Source: Arthrobacter sp. Soil763 (GTDB lineage: Bacteria > Actinomycetota > Actinomycetes > Actinomycetales > Micrococcaceae). From it: a DNA stretch of 64,000 nucleotides. Positions within the stretch are counted from its first letter, which is position 1. Each line of letters begins with the position of its first letter. The translations under genes and the position numbers were made by a program. The stretch is from contig NZ_LMSH01000002.1 in the NCBI RefSeq assembly GCF_001428365.1, positions 370,796 to 434,795 of the forward strand. The letters are read 5' to 3'. The notes under the pieces are model-generated. The model made no database searches, was not told where the DNA came from, and was given only the letters and a program-made list of their open reading frames with translations. Shown piece after piece: positions 7,672 through 16,990 of this stretch.

Positions 7672-9834
7672 ATGGCCAAAGGAATCTATGTAAGCGCGAC
7701 GACGCCGGGATCCGGTAAGTCCCTCATTGCCCTGGGCCTGGCGGACACCCTGCACCGGCACGCGGACCGCATCGGCTTCTTCAAGCCCGTCGTCCACGGG
7801 CGCACGGACGCGGACCCCATGGTCTCGCTGATGAAATCCCGCTTCGGGCTCGACGACGACCGCTGCCGCAGCGGCCTGACCTTCGCCGAGGTGCGGGGCC
7901 TGCTCGCGGAAGGCAAGCGCGAGGAAATCGACGCACGCTGCGTCGAGATTTTCGCGGAAATGTCCCGGCACTGCGACGTGGTGATCATCGAGGGCACGGA
8001 CCTGACCGGCCAGGACGCCGCCGTCGAATTCGACCTCAACGCCCGGCTCGCCAACAACCTCGCCGCACCGATGGTCGCCGTCGTCGGGGCGAAGGGCCGG
8101 ACGGTGGCCGAGACCGCGGACGCCGTGGAGGTGGCGCGCAAGGAACTCCTGGCCGAGCGGTGCGCCCTGCTCGCGATCATGGTCAACCGTGCCGACCCCG
8201 AGGACCTGGAGGCGATCGCCGCGGCCGTCCGGCCGGGCGCCTCCGGCCGGCCCGTCTATGTCTTCCCGGAGCTGGAGGACATCGCCCGGCCCACCACCGG
8301 TGAGGTGGCGGCCGCGCTGGGCATCGGCCAGGTGGCCGGGCTGCCCGACCTGGAGCGTGACGTGCACTCGGTCAAGGTGGCGGCCATGAACGTGGCCAAC
8401 TTCCTGCACGTGCTCGACGACGGCGCCCTGGTGATCGTCCCCGGAGACCGCGCCGACGTGCTGGTGGCCTGCCTGGCCTCCTCGTTCTCGCCGGAATTCC
8501 CTGTGCCGTCGGCGCTGATCCTCTCCGGCGGGCTGGCCCCGGACCCGACGATCTACTCGCTGCTGGCCCAGGCGCCGTTCCCGATCTTCGCCGCCCCGGA
8601 CGACACCTACGTCACGGCCAAACGGGTCTCCGAGGTGCGCAGCGAGATCTGGTCCGGCCACCGCCGGAAGGTGGCCTCCGCGCTGGGCCTGTGGGCCAAG
8701 CGGGTGGACGAAGCGGAACTGCTGGAGCGCCTGCACCTGCCCCGGCCGGAACGGATGACGCCGCTGCGCTTCCTGCATGACCTCATCGAACGGGCCCGCG
8801 CCCAGCGCCGCCACATTGTCCTGCCCGAGGGCACGGACGTGCGGATCCTGCGTGCCGCGGAAATCCTGCACCGCCGCGACGTGTGCGAACTGACCGTGCT
8901 GGGCCGCGAGGCCGACGTCCGGGAGCTCGCCGCGACGCAGGGAATCGACCTGGCCGGGATTAACATCGTGGACCCCGCCACCTCGGAGCTGCGCCGGGAC
9001 TTCGCGCAGAAGTACGCCGAACTGCGGGCGCACAAAGGCGTGGACCTGGCGAAGGCGCTGGAGGTGATGCAGGACGAGAGCTACTTCGGCACCATGATGG
9101 TCCAGCTCGGCGTGGTGGACGGCATGGTCTCCGGCGCCGCCCACACCACGGCGCACACCATCCGCCCGGCCCTGGAGTTCGTGAAGACCCGCGAGGGCGT
9201 GAAGATCGTCTCCTCCGTGTTCCTGATGCTGATGCCGGACCGGGTGCTGGTCTACGGCGACTGCGCCGTCAACCCCGAGCCCAACGTCGAACAGCTCGCG
9301 GACATCGCCCTCGCCTCGGCGGAAACCGCAGCCCAGTTCGGCGTCGAACCGCGGGTGGCGATGCTCTCTTACTCGACCGGTGGCTCCGGCGCCGGCGAGG
9401 CCGTGGACGCGGTCCGGCAGGCGACCGAACTGGTCCGTGCCCGCCGCCCCGACCTCGCCGTCGAGGGACCCATCCAGTACGACGCCGCCGTCGACGCGGC
9501 CATCGCCGCCTCGAAGATGCCCGGCTCCTCGGTGGCCGGCCAGGCGACGGTGTTCATCTTCCCGGACCTGAACACCGGCAACAACACCTACAAGGCGGTG
9601 CAGCAGTCCTCCGGCGCGGTCGCCGTCGGGCCCGTGCTGCAGGGGCTGCGCAAACCGGTCAACGACCTGTCCCGCGGCTGCACGGTCGACGACATCCTGA
9701 ACACGGTAGCCATTACCGCGATCCAGGCCCAGTCCGGCGAACCCGGCGCCGGGACCCCAGCCGAACCTGGCGCCGGGACCCCAGAACCAGCCGCCGCACC
9801 CACAGCGCAGCCCGTCCAGTCCCTCGAAGCCTAG
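7672..9834 (+). CDS. pta: Phosphate acetyltransferase, long form
   Basis: A 720-residue protein that interconverts acetyl-CoA and acetyl phosphate. It has an N-terminal dethiobiotin-synthetase-like P-loop domain (ISVSATTPGSGKS-like segment at the start, P-loop TPGSGKS), a middle DRTGG domain and the C-terminal PTA catalytic domain (VDGMVSGAAHTTAHTIRPAL, then SYSTGGSGAG and FPDLNTGNNTYKAVQQ). The C-terminus has an unusual Pro/Ala/Gly extension made from a 24-bp tandem duplication. ATG 7672 is preceded by TATGCT seven bases earlier, suggesting a leaderless message; an ATG at 7660 is the alternative. It is followed 9 bp later by ackA. Confidence 0.95.
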   Translation: MAKGIYVSATTPGSGKSLIALGLADTLHRHADRIGFFKPVVHGRTDADPMVSLMKSRFGLDDDRCRSGLTFAEVRGLLAEGKREEIDARCVEIFAEMSRHCDVVIIEGTDLTGQDAAVEFDLNARLANNLAAPMVAVVGAKGRTVAETADAVEVARKELLAERCALLAIMVNRADPEDLEAIAAAVRPGASGRPVYVFPELEDIARPTTGEVAAALGIGQVAGLPDLERDVHSVKVAAMNVANFLHVLDDGALVIVPGDRADVLVACLASSFSPEFPVPSALILSGGLAPDPTIYSLLAQAPFPIFAAPDDTYVTAKRVSEVRSEIWSGHRRKVASALGLWAKRVDEAELLERLHLPRPERMTPLRFLHDLIERARAQRRHIVLPEGTDVRILRAAEILHRRDVCELTVLGREADVRELAATQGIDLAGINIVDPATSELRRDFAQKYAELRAHKGVDLAKALEVMQDESYFGTMMVQLGVVDGMVSGAAHTTAHTIRPALEFVKTREGVKIVSSVFLMLMPDRVLVYGDCAVNPEPNVEQLADIALASAETAAQFGVEPRVAMLSYSTGGSGAGEAVDAVRQATELVRARRPDLAVEGPIQYDAAVDAAIAASKMPGSSVAGQATVFIFPDLNTGNNTYKAVQQSSGAVAVGPVLQGLRKPVNDLSRGCTVDDILNTVAITAIQAQSGEPGAGTPAEPGAGTPEPAAAPTAQPVQSLEA
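9738..9785 (+). repeat. 24-bp tandem repeat in the 3' end of pta
   Basis: Two adjacent 24-bp units (9738-9761 and 9762-9785) differ at two bases. Each contains the self-complementary GGCGCCGGG-type core. They encode EPGAGTPA then EPGAGTPE, lengthening the low-complexity tail of Pta by eight residues without shifting the frame. Probably a slippage duplication. Confidence 0.85.
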
Positions 9835-9843
9835 GAGGCCTCC

Positions 9844-11013
9844 TTGCTCGTGCTCGTCATCAACTCCGGCTCGTCCTCGCTGAAGTACCAGGTCCGCGAC
9901 GTGGAGGCGGGCAGCGTCCTGGCCGAAGGGCTGGTGGAACGGATCGGCATGGGCAACGGCGGCGAGGGCGACGGCCAGATCGAGGGCCCCCGCGACCACG
10001 CGGAAGCCCTCGAACAGGTCGACGGTGCGATCCACGAGGCGCTGGGAGACCGGCCCCTGGACGCCGTCGGGCACCGCGTGGTGCACGGCGGCGAGCGGTT
10101 CGCCGAACCGGTGCTGATCAACAACGAGATCACCCGCGCGATCGAGCGCCTGAACCCGCTGGCGCCGCTGCACAACCCGGCCAACGTGCTGGGCATCCGG
10201 GCGATCGCGAAGAAGTGGCCGCAGCTGCCGCAGGTGGCCGTATTCGACACCGCCTTCCACCGCACGCTTCCCGAGCACGCCTGGCGCTACGCCGTCCCGG
10301 ACGAGCTGTACACCAACCACGGCATCCGGCGCTACGGCTTCCACGGCACCTCCCACGAGTACGTGGCGCACCGGTCCGCCGCGCTCCTGGATGTGCCGGT
10401 GGAGGAGTTCGACGCCGTCATCGCGCACCTGGGCAACGGCGCCTCCGTCACGGCCATCCGCGGCGGCAAGTCGATCGACACCTCGATGGGCTTCACCCCG
10501 CTGGAGGGCCTCGTGATGGGGACCCGCTCGGGGGACCTTGACCCGTCCATCCTGGTGTTCCTGGGCCGTGCCGGCTGGTCCGCAGAGGACATCGACTCGA
10601 TGCTCAACCGCCGGTCCGGGCTCAAAGGCCTGGCCGGAAACAACGACATGCGCTCGGTCGTCGAGGCGGCCGAGTCCGGTGACGCCCGGTCCGCGATGGC
10701 CCTGGCGGTGGCCTCCTACCGGCTCGCGAAATACATCGGCGGCTACCACGTGGCGGTCGGCGGGGCGAAGACGCTGGTCTTCACGGCCGGGATCGGGGAG
10801 AACTCGCACCAGTTCCGCAGCCTTGTCGCCGAACGGCTGGGAGCCCTCGGCGTGGAGCTCGACGGCGGCCTGAACCGCGCCCGGTCCACGGAGCCCCGGA
10901 TCATCTCGGCGCCGGAATCCGCACTGCCGGTGCTGGTGGTCCCCACGGACGAGGAGCGCGCGATCGCGGAGGCGACGGCCGCCGTCGTCGCCGACTCATC
11001 GGCTGCCCCGTAA
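9844..11013 (+). CDS. ackA: Acetate kinase
   Basis: A 389-residue ASKHA-fold kinase forming acetate and ATP from acetyl phosphate. Signatures are LVLVINSGSSSLKYQ at the start, RRYGFHGTSHEYV, HLGNGASVTAIRGGKSIDTS, LVMGTRSGDLDPS and LVFTAGIGENSHQFR. The start is TTG at 9844 with AGGAGG five bases upstream. It is 9 bp downstream of pta, forming the usual pta-ackA pair for acetate overflow or re-assimilation; phenylacetate degradation at this locus would feed it acetyl-CoA. Confidence 0.96.
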   Translation: MLVLVINSGSSSLKYQVRDVEAGSVLAEGLVERIGMGNGGEGDGQIEGPRDHAEALEQVDGAIHEALGDRPLDAVGHRVVHGGERFAEPVLINNEITRAIERLNPLAPLHNPANVLGIRAIAKKWPQLPQVAVFDTAFHRTLPEHAWRYAVPDELYTNHGIRRYGFHGTSHEYVAHRSAALLDVPVEEFDAVIAHLGNGASVTAIRGGKSIDTSMGFTPLEGLVMGTRSGDLDPSILVFLGRAGWSAEDIDSMLNRRSGLKGLAGNNDMRSVVEAAESGDARSAMALAVASYRLAKYIGGYHVAVGGAKTLVFTAGIGENSHQFRSLVAERLGALGVELDGGLNRARSTEPRIISAPESALPVLVVPTDEERAIAEATAAVVADSSAAP

Positions 11014-11139
11014 CTGTCCTTGTGGCTGCGCCGAACGGCACTCCCGGGCCCACGCCGGCAAGGGTTCCCTGACCGAACCTGCGAGGGGAGTGGGCCGGCG
11101 GGGAGCAGCCCGCGGGGTGACGGGTCCTAGGCTGGGGGC

Positions 11140-11700
11140 ATGACCGAACTGAACCTGCCCCTCCGCACACAGAGGTTGGTGCTGCGCCGCTTCGAGGCCG
11201 GGGACCTGGACGCCTTCCACGCCTACCACTCGCTGCCGGAGACCGCCCGGTTCCTGCCCCGCGAGGCCAAGAGCTACACCCAGTCGATGGAGAGCGTGGG
11301 GAAATACGCCAACTTCGTCTTCGAACAGGAAGGCGACTGGATCTGCCTGGCGATTGAGGACGCGGACGCGCCCGGGCTGCTTGGCGAGGTGGTCCTCAAG
11401 TGGCTGCCGGGCCGCGGCCAGGCCGAAATCGGCTGGAGCCTGGCGCCCGAGGCCCGGGGGATGGGCTACGCGGCGGAGGCTGCGGCGGCGGTGCTGGCGC
11501 TGGGCTTCGGAGAGCTGGGCTTCCACCGCATCAGTGCCAAGCTCGACGCGCTCAACACCGCCTCCGCGGCCGTGTGCGAGCGGCTCGGTATGCGGAGGGA
11601 ATCGACCCAGATCGACAAGTGGCATTACAAAGGCCAGTGGGCGACCGAGGTGGTCTACGCGACGCTGGCCGACGAGTGGCAGGCCCGGCAGCCGGGGTAG
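11140..11700 (+). CDS. GNAT-family N-acetyltransferase (RimJ/RimL type)
   Basis: A 186-residue acetyltransferase starting with LPLRTQRLVLRRFEAGDLDA, the typical RimJ-like opening. It has the acetyl-CoA loop region IGWSLAPEARGMGYAAEAAA and the closing HRISAKLDALNTASAAVCER. Substrate unknown; members acetylate ribosomal proteins, antibiotics or small amines. TAGGCT ends exactly six bases before the ATG, so the message is probably leaderless. The last 52 bp of the gene are duplicated 398 bp downstream (see 12045-12098). Confidence 0.88.
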   Translation: MTELNLPLRTQRLVLRRFEAGDLDAFHAYHSLPETARFLPREAKSYTQSMESVGKYANFVFEQEGDWICLAIEDADAPGLLGEVVLKWLPGRGQAEIGWSLAPEARGMGYAAEAAAAVLALGFGELGFHRISAKLDALNTASAAVCERLGMRRESTQIDKWHYKGQWATEVVYATLADEWQARQPG

Positions 11701-11899
11701 GCGCACTGTGGACGGGCAACGGTCCCGCGCCGTACGTTCCCGCCCAGTTACTCCGGCCCGTTGCCGGCTTTGGTGTCACGCGGGGCCCGGAACCCCGCGG
11801 GTTAGTCCCGCTCTCCTGGAGTGCGGCAGTAGGTAACTGGGCTGGAGCGTCGCCATGCGGCAGGCCGGGCACGTCGTCGGAGAGCCCCAGCTCGGTGGA

Positions 11900-11948
11900 T
11901 TGCCAAAGATGGCCGCTAAGGGAGTTCCATAGCGGCCATCTTCGGCAA
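11900..11948. repeat. Long intergenic inverted repeat (19-bp arms, 11-nt loop)
   Basis: Arms 11900-11918 and 11930-11948 pair with one A.C mismatch; the loop is AGGGAGTTCCA. The stem begins TTGCCAAAGATGGCCGCTA. Arm length, one internal mismatch and 11-nt loop match the element at 3927-3985, although the sequence is different. Possible bidirectional terminator between convergent genes; no T tract. Confidence 0.78.
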
Positions 11949-12044
11949 ACGGACTTGTGCCCACGGTGCCGGGGAGCTGTGTCCGTGGGGCGGCCGTTTC
12001 GCCCGACGGCTTCACCCGGTGAGGACTGGTCCGTGGCGCCGGGG

Positions 12045-12098
12045 GAGGTGGTCTACGCGAGGCTGGCCGACGAGTGGCAGGTCCGGCAGCCGGGGTGA
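12045..12098 (+). pseudogene. Duplicated 3' fragment of the GNAT gene
   Basis: Bases 12045-12096 match 11647-11698 at 50 of 52 positions and would encode EVVYARLADEWQVRQPG followed by TGA, against EVVYATLADEWQARQPG in the intact gene. No start codon or acetyltransferase core precedes it. It is either the relic of a tandem duplicate that lost its body or the footprint of an insertion that duplicated the gene end. Confidence 0.82.
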
Positions 12099-12108
12099 CC
12101 CGCCCGGC

Positions 12109-14325
12109 CTACTTCAGCCCGGCGCCGGGAAGCAGCTCGGTGGCGTCGAGGGCATCGGCGACGAAGGCGTAGTCCCAGGCGCGTTCCTTCCACTGCACGT
12201 AGCGCCCGGACGCCCCGCCGTGGCCGCCTTCCATCTCGATCTTCATCACGATCGGCTCGCTGCCGGTGGTCAGCTCGCGCAGCCGCTGCACCCACTTCGC
12301 CGGCTCCACGTAGAGCACCCGGGTGTCGTTGAACGAGGTCACCGCGGCGATCTTGGGGTAGGCGGCCGCACGGACGTTCTCGTACGGGGTGTAGGACTTC
12401 ATGTAGCTGTACACCTCCGGGTCCGTGATGGGGTTGCCCCATTCCTCCCACTCCAGCGCAGACAGGGGAAGCTCCGGGTCCAGGATGGTGGTCAGGGCGT
12501 CCACGAAGGGCACGGCTGCGACGATCGCCGCATACTTTTCCGGCGCCAGGTTGGCCACGGCACCCATCAGCAGGCCGCCGGCGGAGCCGCCCATGGCAGC
12601 GATCCGGGCCGGGTCCACCCAGCCGGAGCCGGCCAGCCAGTCGGTGGCGGCGATGAAGTCCGTGAAGGTGTTCTTCTTGTGCAGCTTCTTGCCGTCGTCG
12701 TACCAGTGCCGGCCCAGTTCGCCGCCGCCGCGGATGTGCGCGATCACGAAGACAATCCCGCGGTCCAGCAGCGACAGCCGCGGGATGCCGAAGCCGGGGT
12801 CCATGCTCATCTCGTACGACCCGTAGCCGTAGACCAGGCCGGCCGCCGTCGCATCCCGGGCCACCGAGGCGTGCCGGAGCACCGAGAGCGGGATGCGGGT
12901 TCCGTCGGAGGCCTCGGCCCACTCCCGGGTGGCGACGTAGTCGGCGGAGGAGTAGCCGCCCAGCACGGGGCTCTCCTTGCGCAGCAGCAGTTCGCCGGCG
13001 GGCAGCTCCGCCGTCGGCAGCACAAAGTCGTAGACCCGCGACGGCGTGAAGTAGGAGGTGTAGCCCATCCGGATCACCGGTGCCTCGTAGTCCGATCCGG
13101 AAACCCCGGCCGTGCACAGCTCTTCGTCGAAGGCAGGTTCCACCGGCGCGCCCTGCGCCGGGGTGCCCAGCCCGGCCAGCGGCAGCACCTGCACCCGTTC
13201 GATCGTGTCCTTGCGGATGGAGACGACCAGGTGCGTGGCGGTGACACCGGCGCCGTTGACCCGGACGTCGTCGGAATGCGCGACGACGGTGCGCCAGTGC
13301 TGCTCGGCTACCGGCTTGGCGAGTTCGGCGGGGTCCACCAGGGAGACCATCGAGTTGACGGCGTCCTTGTTGTGGGTCAGCAGGATGGTCTCGGTCTTCT
13401 CTCCGTCCGGACCGGCCAGCAGGAACGGCTCGGCTTCGTAGAGGATGCGCTCGTCGCGGGAGATGACCGTCGTGAGCCCGGCCCCGGGGTCGTCGAAGCG
13501 GAGCAGCCGGGTCTCGCTGAACTCGGAGCAGCCGATCCCCAGCACCAGGTGGCGGCGGTCCGCGGAGAGCTCGAAGCCGAGCCACATGGCGACGTCGTCC
13601 TCCTGGTAGATCACTTCGTCGGCGGTCACGGGGGTGCCCAGCATGTGGGACTTGACCTGGAACGGGCGCCAGGAATCGTCGACCACGGTGTAGAAGATGC
13701 GGCTGCCGTCGGGGGAGAAGGAGATGCCGTAGAAGACGTTCTCGATCACGTCCGGCAGCAGTTCGCCGGTCCGCAAATCCTTGATCCGCAGGGTGAACCG
13801 CTCGTCGCCCGCGTTGTCCACGGCGTAGGCGTACAGGGTCCCGTCGACGGTCACCGCGGAGCCGCCGACGGCGAAGAACGGCTTGCCCTCGGCCTCGACG
13901 TTGCCGTCGAGGAGCACTTCCTCGCCGGGAAGGTCGACGCCGGCTTCGACGGCGGGCGGCGTCCAGTCCGCGACCCGGTCGCCGGTGTCCTGGGCGCGGA
14001 CCCGGCACTGGATGCCGTATTCCTTGCCCTCGACCGAACGGCTGTAGTACCACCAGCCGTCCTTGCGGTTGGGCACGGAGAGGTCGGTCTCCTGGGTGCG
14101 GCCCTTGATCTCCTGGAAGATGGCCTCGCGCAGCGGTTCCTGGTGCGCGGTGACGGCCTCCTGGTAGGCGTTTTCGGCCTTCAGCAGGTCCACAACCTCC
14201 GGGTTTTCCTTGTCCCGCAGCCACTCGTAGTTGTCCTCGAACACGTCACCGTGGTGCGTGCGGGGGGCGGGAACCTTCTTGGCGACGGGAGGCTGCGGGG
14301 AGGGCTGCACGGGGGTCTGCGTCAT
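12109..14325 (-). CDS. ptrB: Oligopeptidase B (S9 family serine peptidase)
   Basis: A 738-residue prolyl-oligopeptidase-family enzyme with an N-terminal beta-propeller (~residues 60-430) and a C-terminal alpha/beta-hydrolase domain. The segment GYGSYEMSMDPGF, the IAHIRGGGELGRHWYDDGK region and the nucleophile motif GGSAGGLLMG match oligopeptidase B, which cleaves short peptides after Arg/Lys. The catalytic histidine is probably in EGGHGGASGR. No signal peptide, so cytoplasmic. TAGATT ends six bases before the ATG at 14325, indicating a leaderless transcript. It converges with the acetyltransferase region. Confidence 0.94.
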   Translation of the reverse strand: MTQTPVQPSPQPPVAKKVPAPRTHHGDVFEDNYEWLRDKENPEVVDLLKAENAYQEAVTAHQEPLREAIFQEIKGRTQETDLSVPNRKDGWWYYSRSVEGKEYGIQCRVRAQDTGDRVADWTPPAVEAGVDLPGEEVLLDGNVEAEGKPFFAVGGSAVTVDGTLYAYAVDNAGDERFTLRIKDLRTGELLPDVIENVFYGISFSPDGSRIFYTVVDDSWRPFQVKSHMLGTPVTADEVIYQEDDVAMWLGFELSADRRHLVLGIGCSEFSETRLLRFDDPGAGLTTVISRDERILYEAEPFLLAGPDGEKTETILLTHNKDAVNSMVSLVDPAELAKPVAEQHWRTVVAHSDDVRVNGAGVTATHLVVSIRKDTIERVQVLPLAGLGTPAQGAPVEPAFDEELCTAGVSGSDYEAPVIRMGYTSYFTPSRVYDFVLPTAELPAGELLLRKESPVLGGYSSADYVATREWAEASDGTRIPLSVLRHASVARDATAAGLVYGYGSYEMSMDPGFGIPRLSLLDRGIVFVIAHIRGGGELGRHWYDDGKKLHKKNTFTDFIAATDWLAGSGWVDPARIAAMGGSAGGLLMGAVANLAPEKYAAIVAAVPFVDALTTILDPELPLSALEWEEWGNPITDPEVYSYMKSYTPYENVRAAAYPKIAAVTSFNDTRVLYVEPAKWVQRLRELTTGSEPIVMKIEMEGGHGGASGRYVQWKERAWDYAFVADALDATELLPGAGLK

Positions 14326-14354
14326 GGACCCAATCTACCCAACCGGGACGCCGG

Positions 14355-15419
14355 TCAGTTGCCGTTTTGCAGTTTGTGGGCGGCCACGTAGTTGCTGAGC
14401 TTGTTCGCCCGGAGGGCAGCCTTGATCTCTGCGGTGGCGGCGGGATCCTCGAGCACGATCGATTGCCCGTCCGTACTGGTTCCGATCCCCGCCGTCGGCA
14501 GCGTGAAAAGCACGGCGCCGTTGGCCGGGGTGGTGTGGAAGCTGAACGCCAGCCGTGCCAGGGCGTCCAGGGTCAGGCCCGGGGTCACCGTGATGTGCGG
14601 CAGTGCGGTGGTCGCGAGCTTGCGGGCGGTGGCGCGGTCGGTCACACCCTGCTTGACGACCTTGGTCAGCACCGCCTTGAGGAAGGTCTGCTGATTGCGG
14701 ACGCGCTGGTAGTCGCCGTCGACGAACGCCTTTCGTTCGCGGACGAAGTCCAGGGCCCGGGCGCCGTTGAGGCGGTTCACTCCGGCCGCAAACCTGACCC
14801 CCGGGTCAATAGTCGACTCAAAGGGCACCTTCACGTTGACGTCGACGCCGCCGACTGCGTCGGTCAGGGCGGCGAAAGTCTGGAAATCGACCATGACGGT
14901 GTGATTGATGCGCTGGCCCAGCAGGGACTCGACGGTCCGCGTCACGAGGGGGAGACCGCCCATCAGCAGGCTTGAATTGATCTTGGCCTGGCCGTGGCCG
15001 GGGATATCCACCCACAGGTCACGCATCAGGGAGATGCCGTAGGCCTGCTTCCGGTTGGCGGGGATGTGCAGGAACACGATGCTGTCCGCCAGTTGGTTGG
15101 ACGGCTTGCCCGCGGCGGCCGCAGCCCGCTGGTTCACCCGGCTGTCGCTGCCGACCAGGAGGATGTTCAGCGCCGTGGGCGGCGGCTCCGGCGGGGGCGG
15201 CGGTTTCGGCTTCGGCGTCGGCGTCGCTACGGCAGACGGTGCCGGGGATTGGGCCGGGGCGGGGTTCTCCGTTCGCGGTGCGAGCAGGACGACGGCGGCG
15301 GCCAGGCCGGCGGTCAGCAGCAGGCCCAGCACCAGGAACAGGATCTTGCGATGCCGTCCGGGCCGCTTCGGGCCAGTCGGCGTCCCTGGGGTCGGTTCCG
15401 GTGCTTCGGGGGTGGCCAT
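14355..15419 (-). CDS. LytR-CpsA-Psr (LCP) family cell-wall ligase
   Basis: A 354-residue protein with a short Pro-rich cytoplasmic N-terminus, one membrane helix (residues ~25-47, ILFLVLGLLLTAGLAAAVVL), a Pro-rich linker (TPTPKPKPPPPPEPPP) and an LCP domain (LNILLVGSDSRVNQ, then YGISLMRDLWVDIPG and INSSLLMGG). LCP proteins attach glycopolymers such as teichoic acid or arabinogalactan to peptidoglycan on the outer face of the membrane. TATGGT lies six bases before the ATG, favouring this start and a leaderless message. Divergent from paaA. Confidence 0.92.
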   Translation of the reverse strand: MATPEAPEPTPGTPTGPKRPGRHRKILFLVLGLLLTAGLAAAVVLLAPRTENPAPAQSPAPSAVATPTPKPKPPPPPEPPPTALNILLVGSDSRVNQRAAAAAGKPSNQLADSIVFLHIPANRKQAYGISLMRDLWVDIPGHGQAKINSSLLMGGLPLVTRTVESLLGQRINHTVMVDFQTFAALTDAVGGVDVNVKVPFESTIDPGVRFAAGVNRLNGARALDFVRERKAFVDGDYQRVRNQQTFLKAVLTKVVKQGVTDRATARKLATTALPHITVTPGLTLDALARLAFSFHTTPANGAVLFTLPTAGIGTSTDGQSIVLEDPAATAEIKAALRANKLSNYVAAHKLQNGN

Positions 15420-15580
15420 GAGCGGACCATATCACCGCCGGTCCGGGCCGGGTGGGCGCACACGGCAACGATCTGGCCACGGGTTCCCGCGCGGCCGGGG
15501 CCCCGGGCCGGCGATCGTCCGTCCGGCCGGGCCGGAGTCGCACCAGGAGCCGCGTGGGAGCCGCGGGCGCGCCGTAGTGC

Positions 15581-15627
15581 TTGACTCGCTTCGGGCCTTT
15601 TGCATATCCTGAACGAACGGTCGGTAA
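15581..15627 (+). promoter_or_regulatory. paaABCDE promoter with overlapping TetR operator
   Basis: A strong housekeeping-type promoter is visible: TTGACT (15581-15586), an 18-bp spacer, TATCCT (15605-15610). The 22-bp operator 15606-15627 covers the -10 box and predicted start point; on the minus strand it begins TTACCGACCGTTCG, like the paaZ and paaI sites. Repressor binding here would block RNA polymerase directly. The 5' leader to paaA is about 40 nt and carries AGGAG. Confidence 0.78.
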
Positions 15628-15656
15628 TTATTTATCGGAAATGCATAGGAGCAACC

Positions 15657-16688
15657 ATGGCATCGCAGACCCTGCAGTCAGTGCCCGCCGAGCCATCGCC
15701 GGCGCGGCACGAGATGAGCCCCGAGGACGCGGCCCGCCGTGATGCCGAGGGCCAGGCATATTTCGACAAGGTGATGGCGGAGGATTCCCGCATCGAACCC
15801 CGCGACTGGATGCCGCCGGCCTACCGCAAGACCCTGCTGCGGCAGATCTCCCAGCACGCGCACTCGGAGATCATCGGGATGCAGCCGGAAGCCAACTGGA
15901 TCTCCCGCGCCCCGAGCCTCAAGCGCAAGGCGATCCTGATGGCCAAGGTCCAGGACGAGGCGGGCCACGGCCTGTACCTCTACTCCGCGGCCGAGACCCT
16001 CGGCCAGCCGCGTGACGCGATGATGCAGGACCTGATGTCCGGCAAGGCCAAGTACTCCTCCATCTTCAATTACCCCGCCCGGACCTGGGCGGACATGGGG
16101 GCCATCGGCTGGATGGTCGACGGCGCCGCCATCGCTAACCAGGTCCCGCTCTGCCGCGCCTCCTTCGGCCCCTACGGCCGGGCCATGGTCCGCGTCTGCA
16201 AGGAAGAATCCTTCCACCAGCGCCAGGGCTTCGAGATCCTGCTGGAACTCTCCCACGGCACCCCGGAGCAGAAGCAGATGGCCCAGGACGCCGTGAACCG
16301 CTGGTACGCGCCGGCCCTGATGATGTTCGGCCCGCCGGACGACGATTCCCCCAACTCCAAGCAGTCCATGGCCTGGAACATCAAGCGCTTCAGCAACGAC
16401 GAGCTCCGCAACCGCTTCGTCGGCATGATGATGGAACAGGTCAAGGTCCTGGGCCTGACGCTGCCGGACAAGGACATCCGCTTCAACGAGGAAACCAAGA
16501 AGTGGGAGCATGGCCCGCTCGACTGGGAGGAATTCCACGAGGTCATCGCCGGGCGCGGCCAGTGCAACGCCCAGCGCCTGGAACGGCGCCGCGAAGCCCA
16601 CCAGAACGGCGCCTGGGTGCGCGAAGCCGCTGCCGCCTACGCGAAAAAGCAGGCCCGGAAGCAAGCAGAGAAGGAAACCGCAGCATGA
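15657..16688 (+). CDS. paaA: 1,2-phenylacetyl-CoA epoxidase, catalytic subunit
   Basis: A 343-residue ferritin-like diiron oxygenase subunit. Metal-ligand motifs are visible: [44 protein letters not shown] (EExxH-like) and the C-terminal region [20 protein letters not shown]. PaaA with PaaC forms the core that epoxidises the ring of phenylacetyl-CoA with O2. The start at 15657 follows AGGAGCAACC; an in-frame ATG at 15600 lies inside the promoter and is rejected. First gene of paaABCDE; its stop overlaps the paaB start by 4 bp. Confidence 0.96.
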   Translation: MASQTLQSVPAEPSPARHEMSPEDAARRDAEGQAYFDKVMAEDSRIEPRDWMPPAYRKTLLRQISQHAHSEIIGMQPEANWISRAPSLKRKAILMAKVQDEAGHGLYLYSAAETLGQPRDAMMQDLMSGKAKYSSIFNYPARTWADMGAIGWMVDGAAIANQVPLCRASFGPYGRAMVRVCKEESFHQRQGFEILLELSHGTPEQKQMAQDAVNRWYAPALMMFGPPDDDSPNSKQSMAWNIKRFSNDELRNRFVGMMMEQVKVLGLTLPDKDIRFNEETKKWEHGPLDWEEFHEVIAGRGQCNAQRLERRREAHQNGAWVREAAAAYAKKQARKQAEKETAA

Positions 16689-16990
16689 CCACCCCCGAAC
16701 CGCACGCAGGCAACGTCTGGCCCATCTGGGAAGTCTTCGTCCGCTCCAGCCGCGGCCTCTCCCACGTCCACGCCGGTTCCCTGCACGCGCCGGACGCCGC
16801 CATGGCCCTGCGCAACGCCCGTGACCTCTACACCCGCCGCAACGAGGGTGTGTCCATCTGGGTGGTCCCGGCCGACGCCATCGCCTCGTCCGACCCGGAC
16901 GCCAAGGGCGCATTCTTTGAGTCGCCGCAGGGCAAGGACTACCGGCACGCGACGTACTACACCAAGAGCGAGGGCGTGAAGCACCTGTGA
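16685..16990 (+). CDS. paaB: 1,2-phenylacetyl-CoA epoxidase, subunit B
   Basis: A 101-residue protein with the family pattern [20 protein letters not shown] followed by [20 protein letters not shown]. PaaB bridges PaaAC heterodimers in the multicomponent epoxidase. The ATG overlaps the paaA stop (ATGA) and the 3' end overlaps the paaC GTG by 4 bp, so translation of A-B-C is tightly coupled. Confidence 0.95.
   Translation: MTTPEPHAGNVWPIWEVFVRSSRGLSHVHAGSLHAPDAAMALRNARDLYTRRNEGVSIWVVPADAIASSDPDAKGAFFESPQGKDYRHATYYTKSEGVKHL

Larger units (their letters stand above)
11701..12108. other. Gene-free stretch with hairpin and gene remnant
   Basis: No convincing coding region lies between the acetyltransferase stop and the oligopeptidase stop. 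It contains a long hairpin at 11900-11948 and a degenerate copy of the acetyltransferase 3' end at 12045-12098. The rest shows no recognisable feature. The two genes converge on it, so it should also contain their terminators. Confidence 0.7.

Noticed and set aside
7645..10809. A 1,054-codon open frame on the minus strand opposite pta and ackA
   Set aside because: It is antisense to two firmly identified genes, is His/Arg/Gly/Val-rich as expected for the shadow of high-GC codons, and has no domain or ribosome site.
12019..14391. A 790-codon plus-strand frame opposite oligopeptidase B
   Set aside because: Shadow of ptrB; low-complexity composition, no motifs, and it runs through the acetyltransferase relic.
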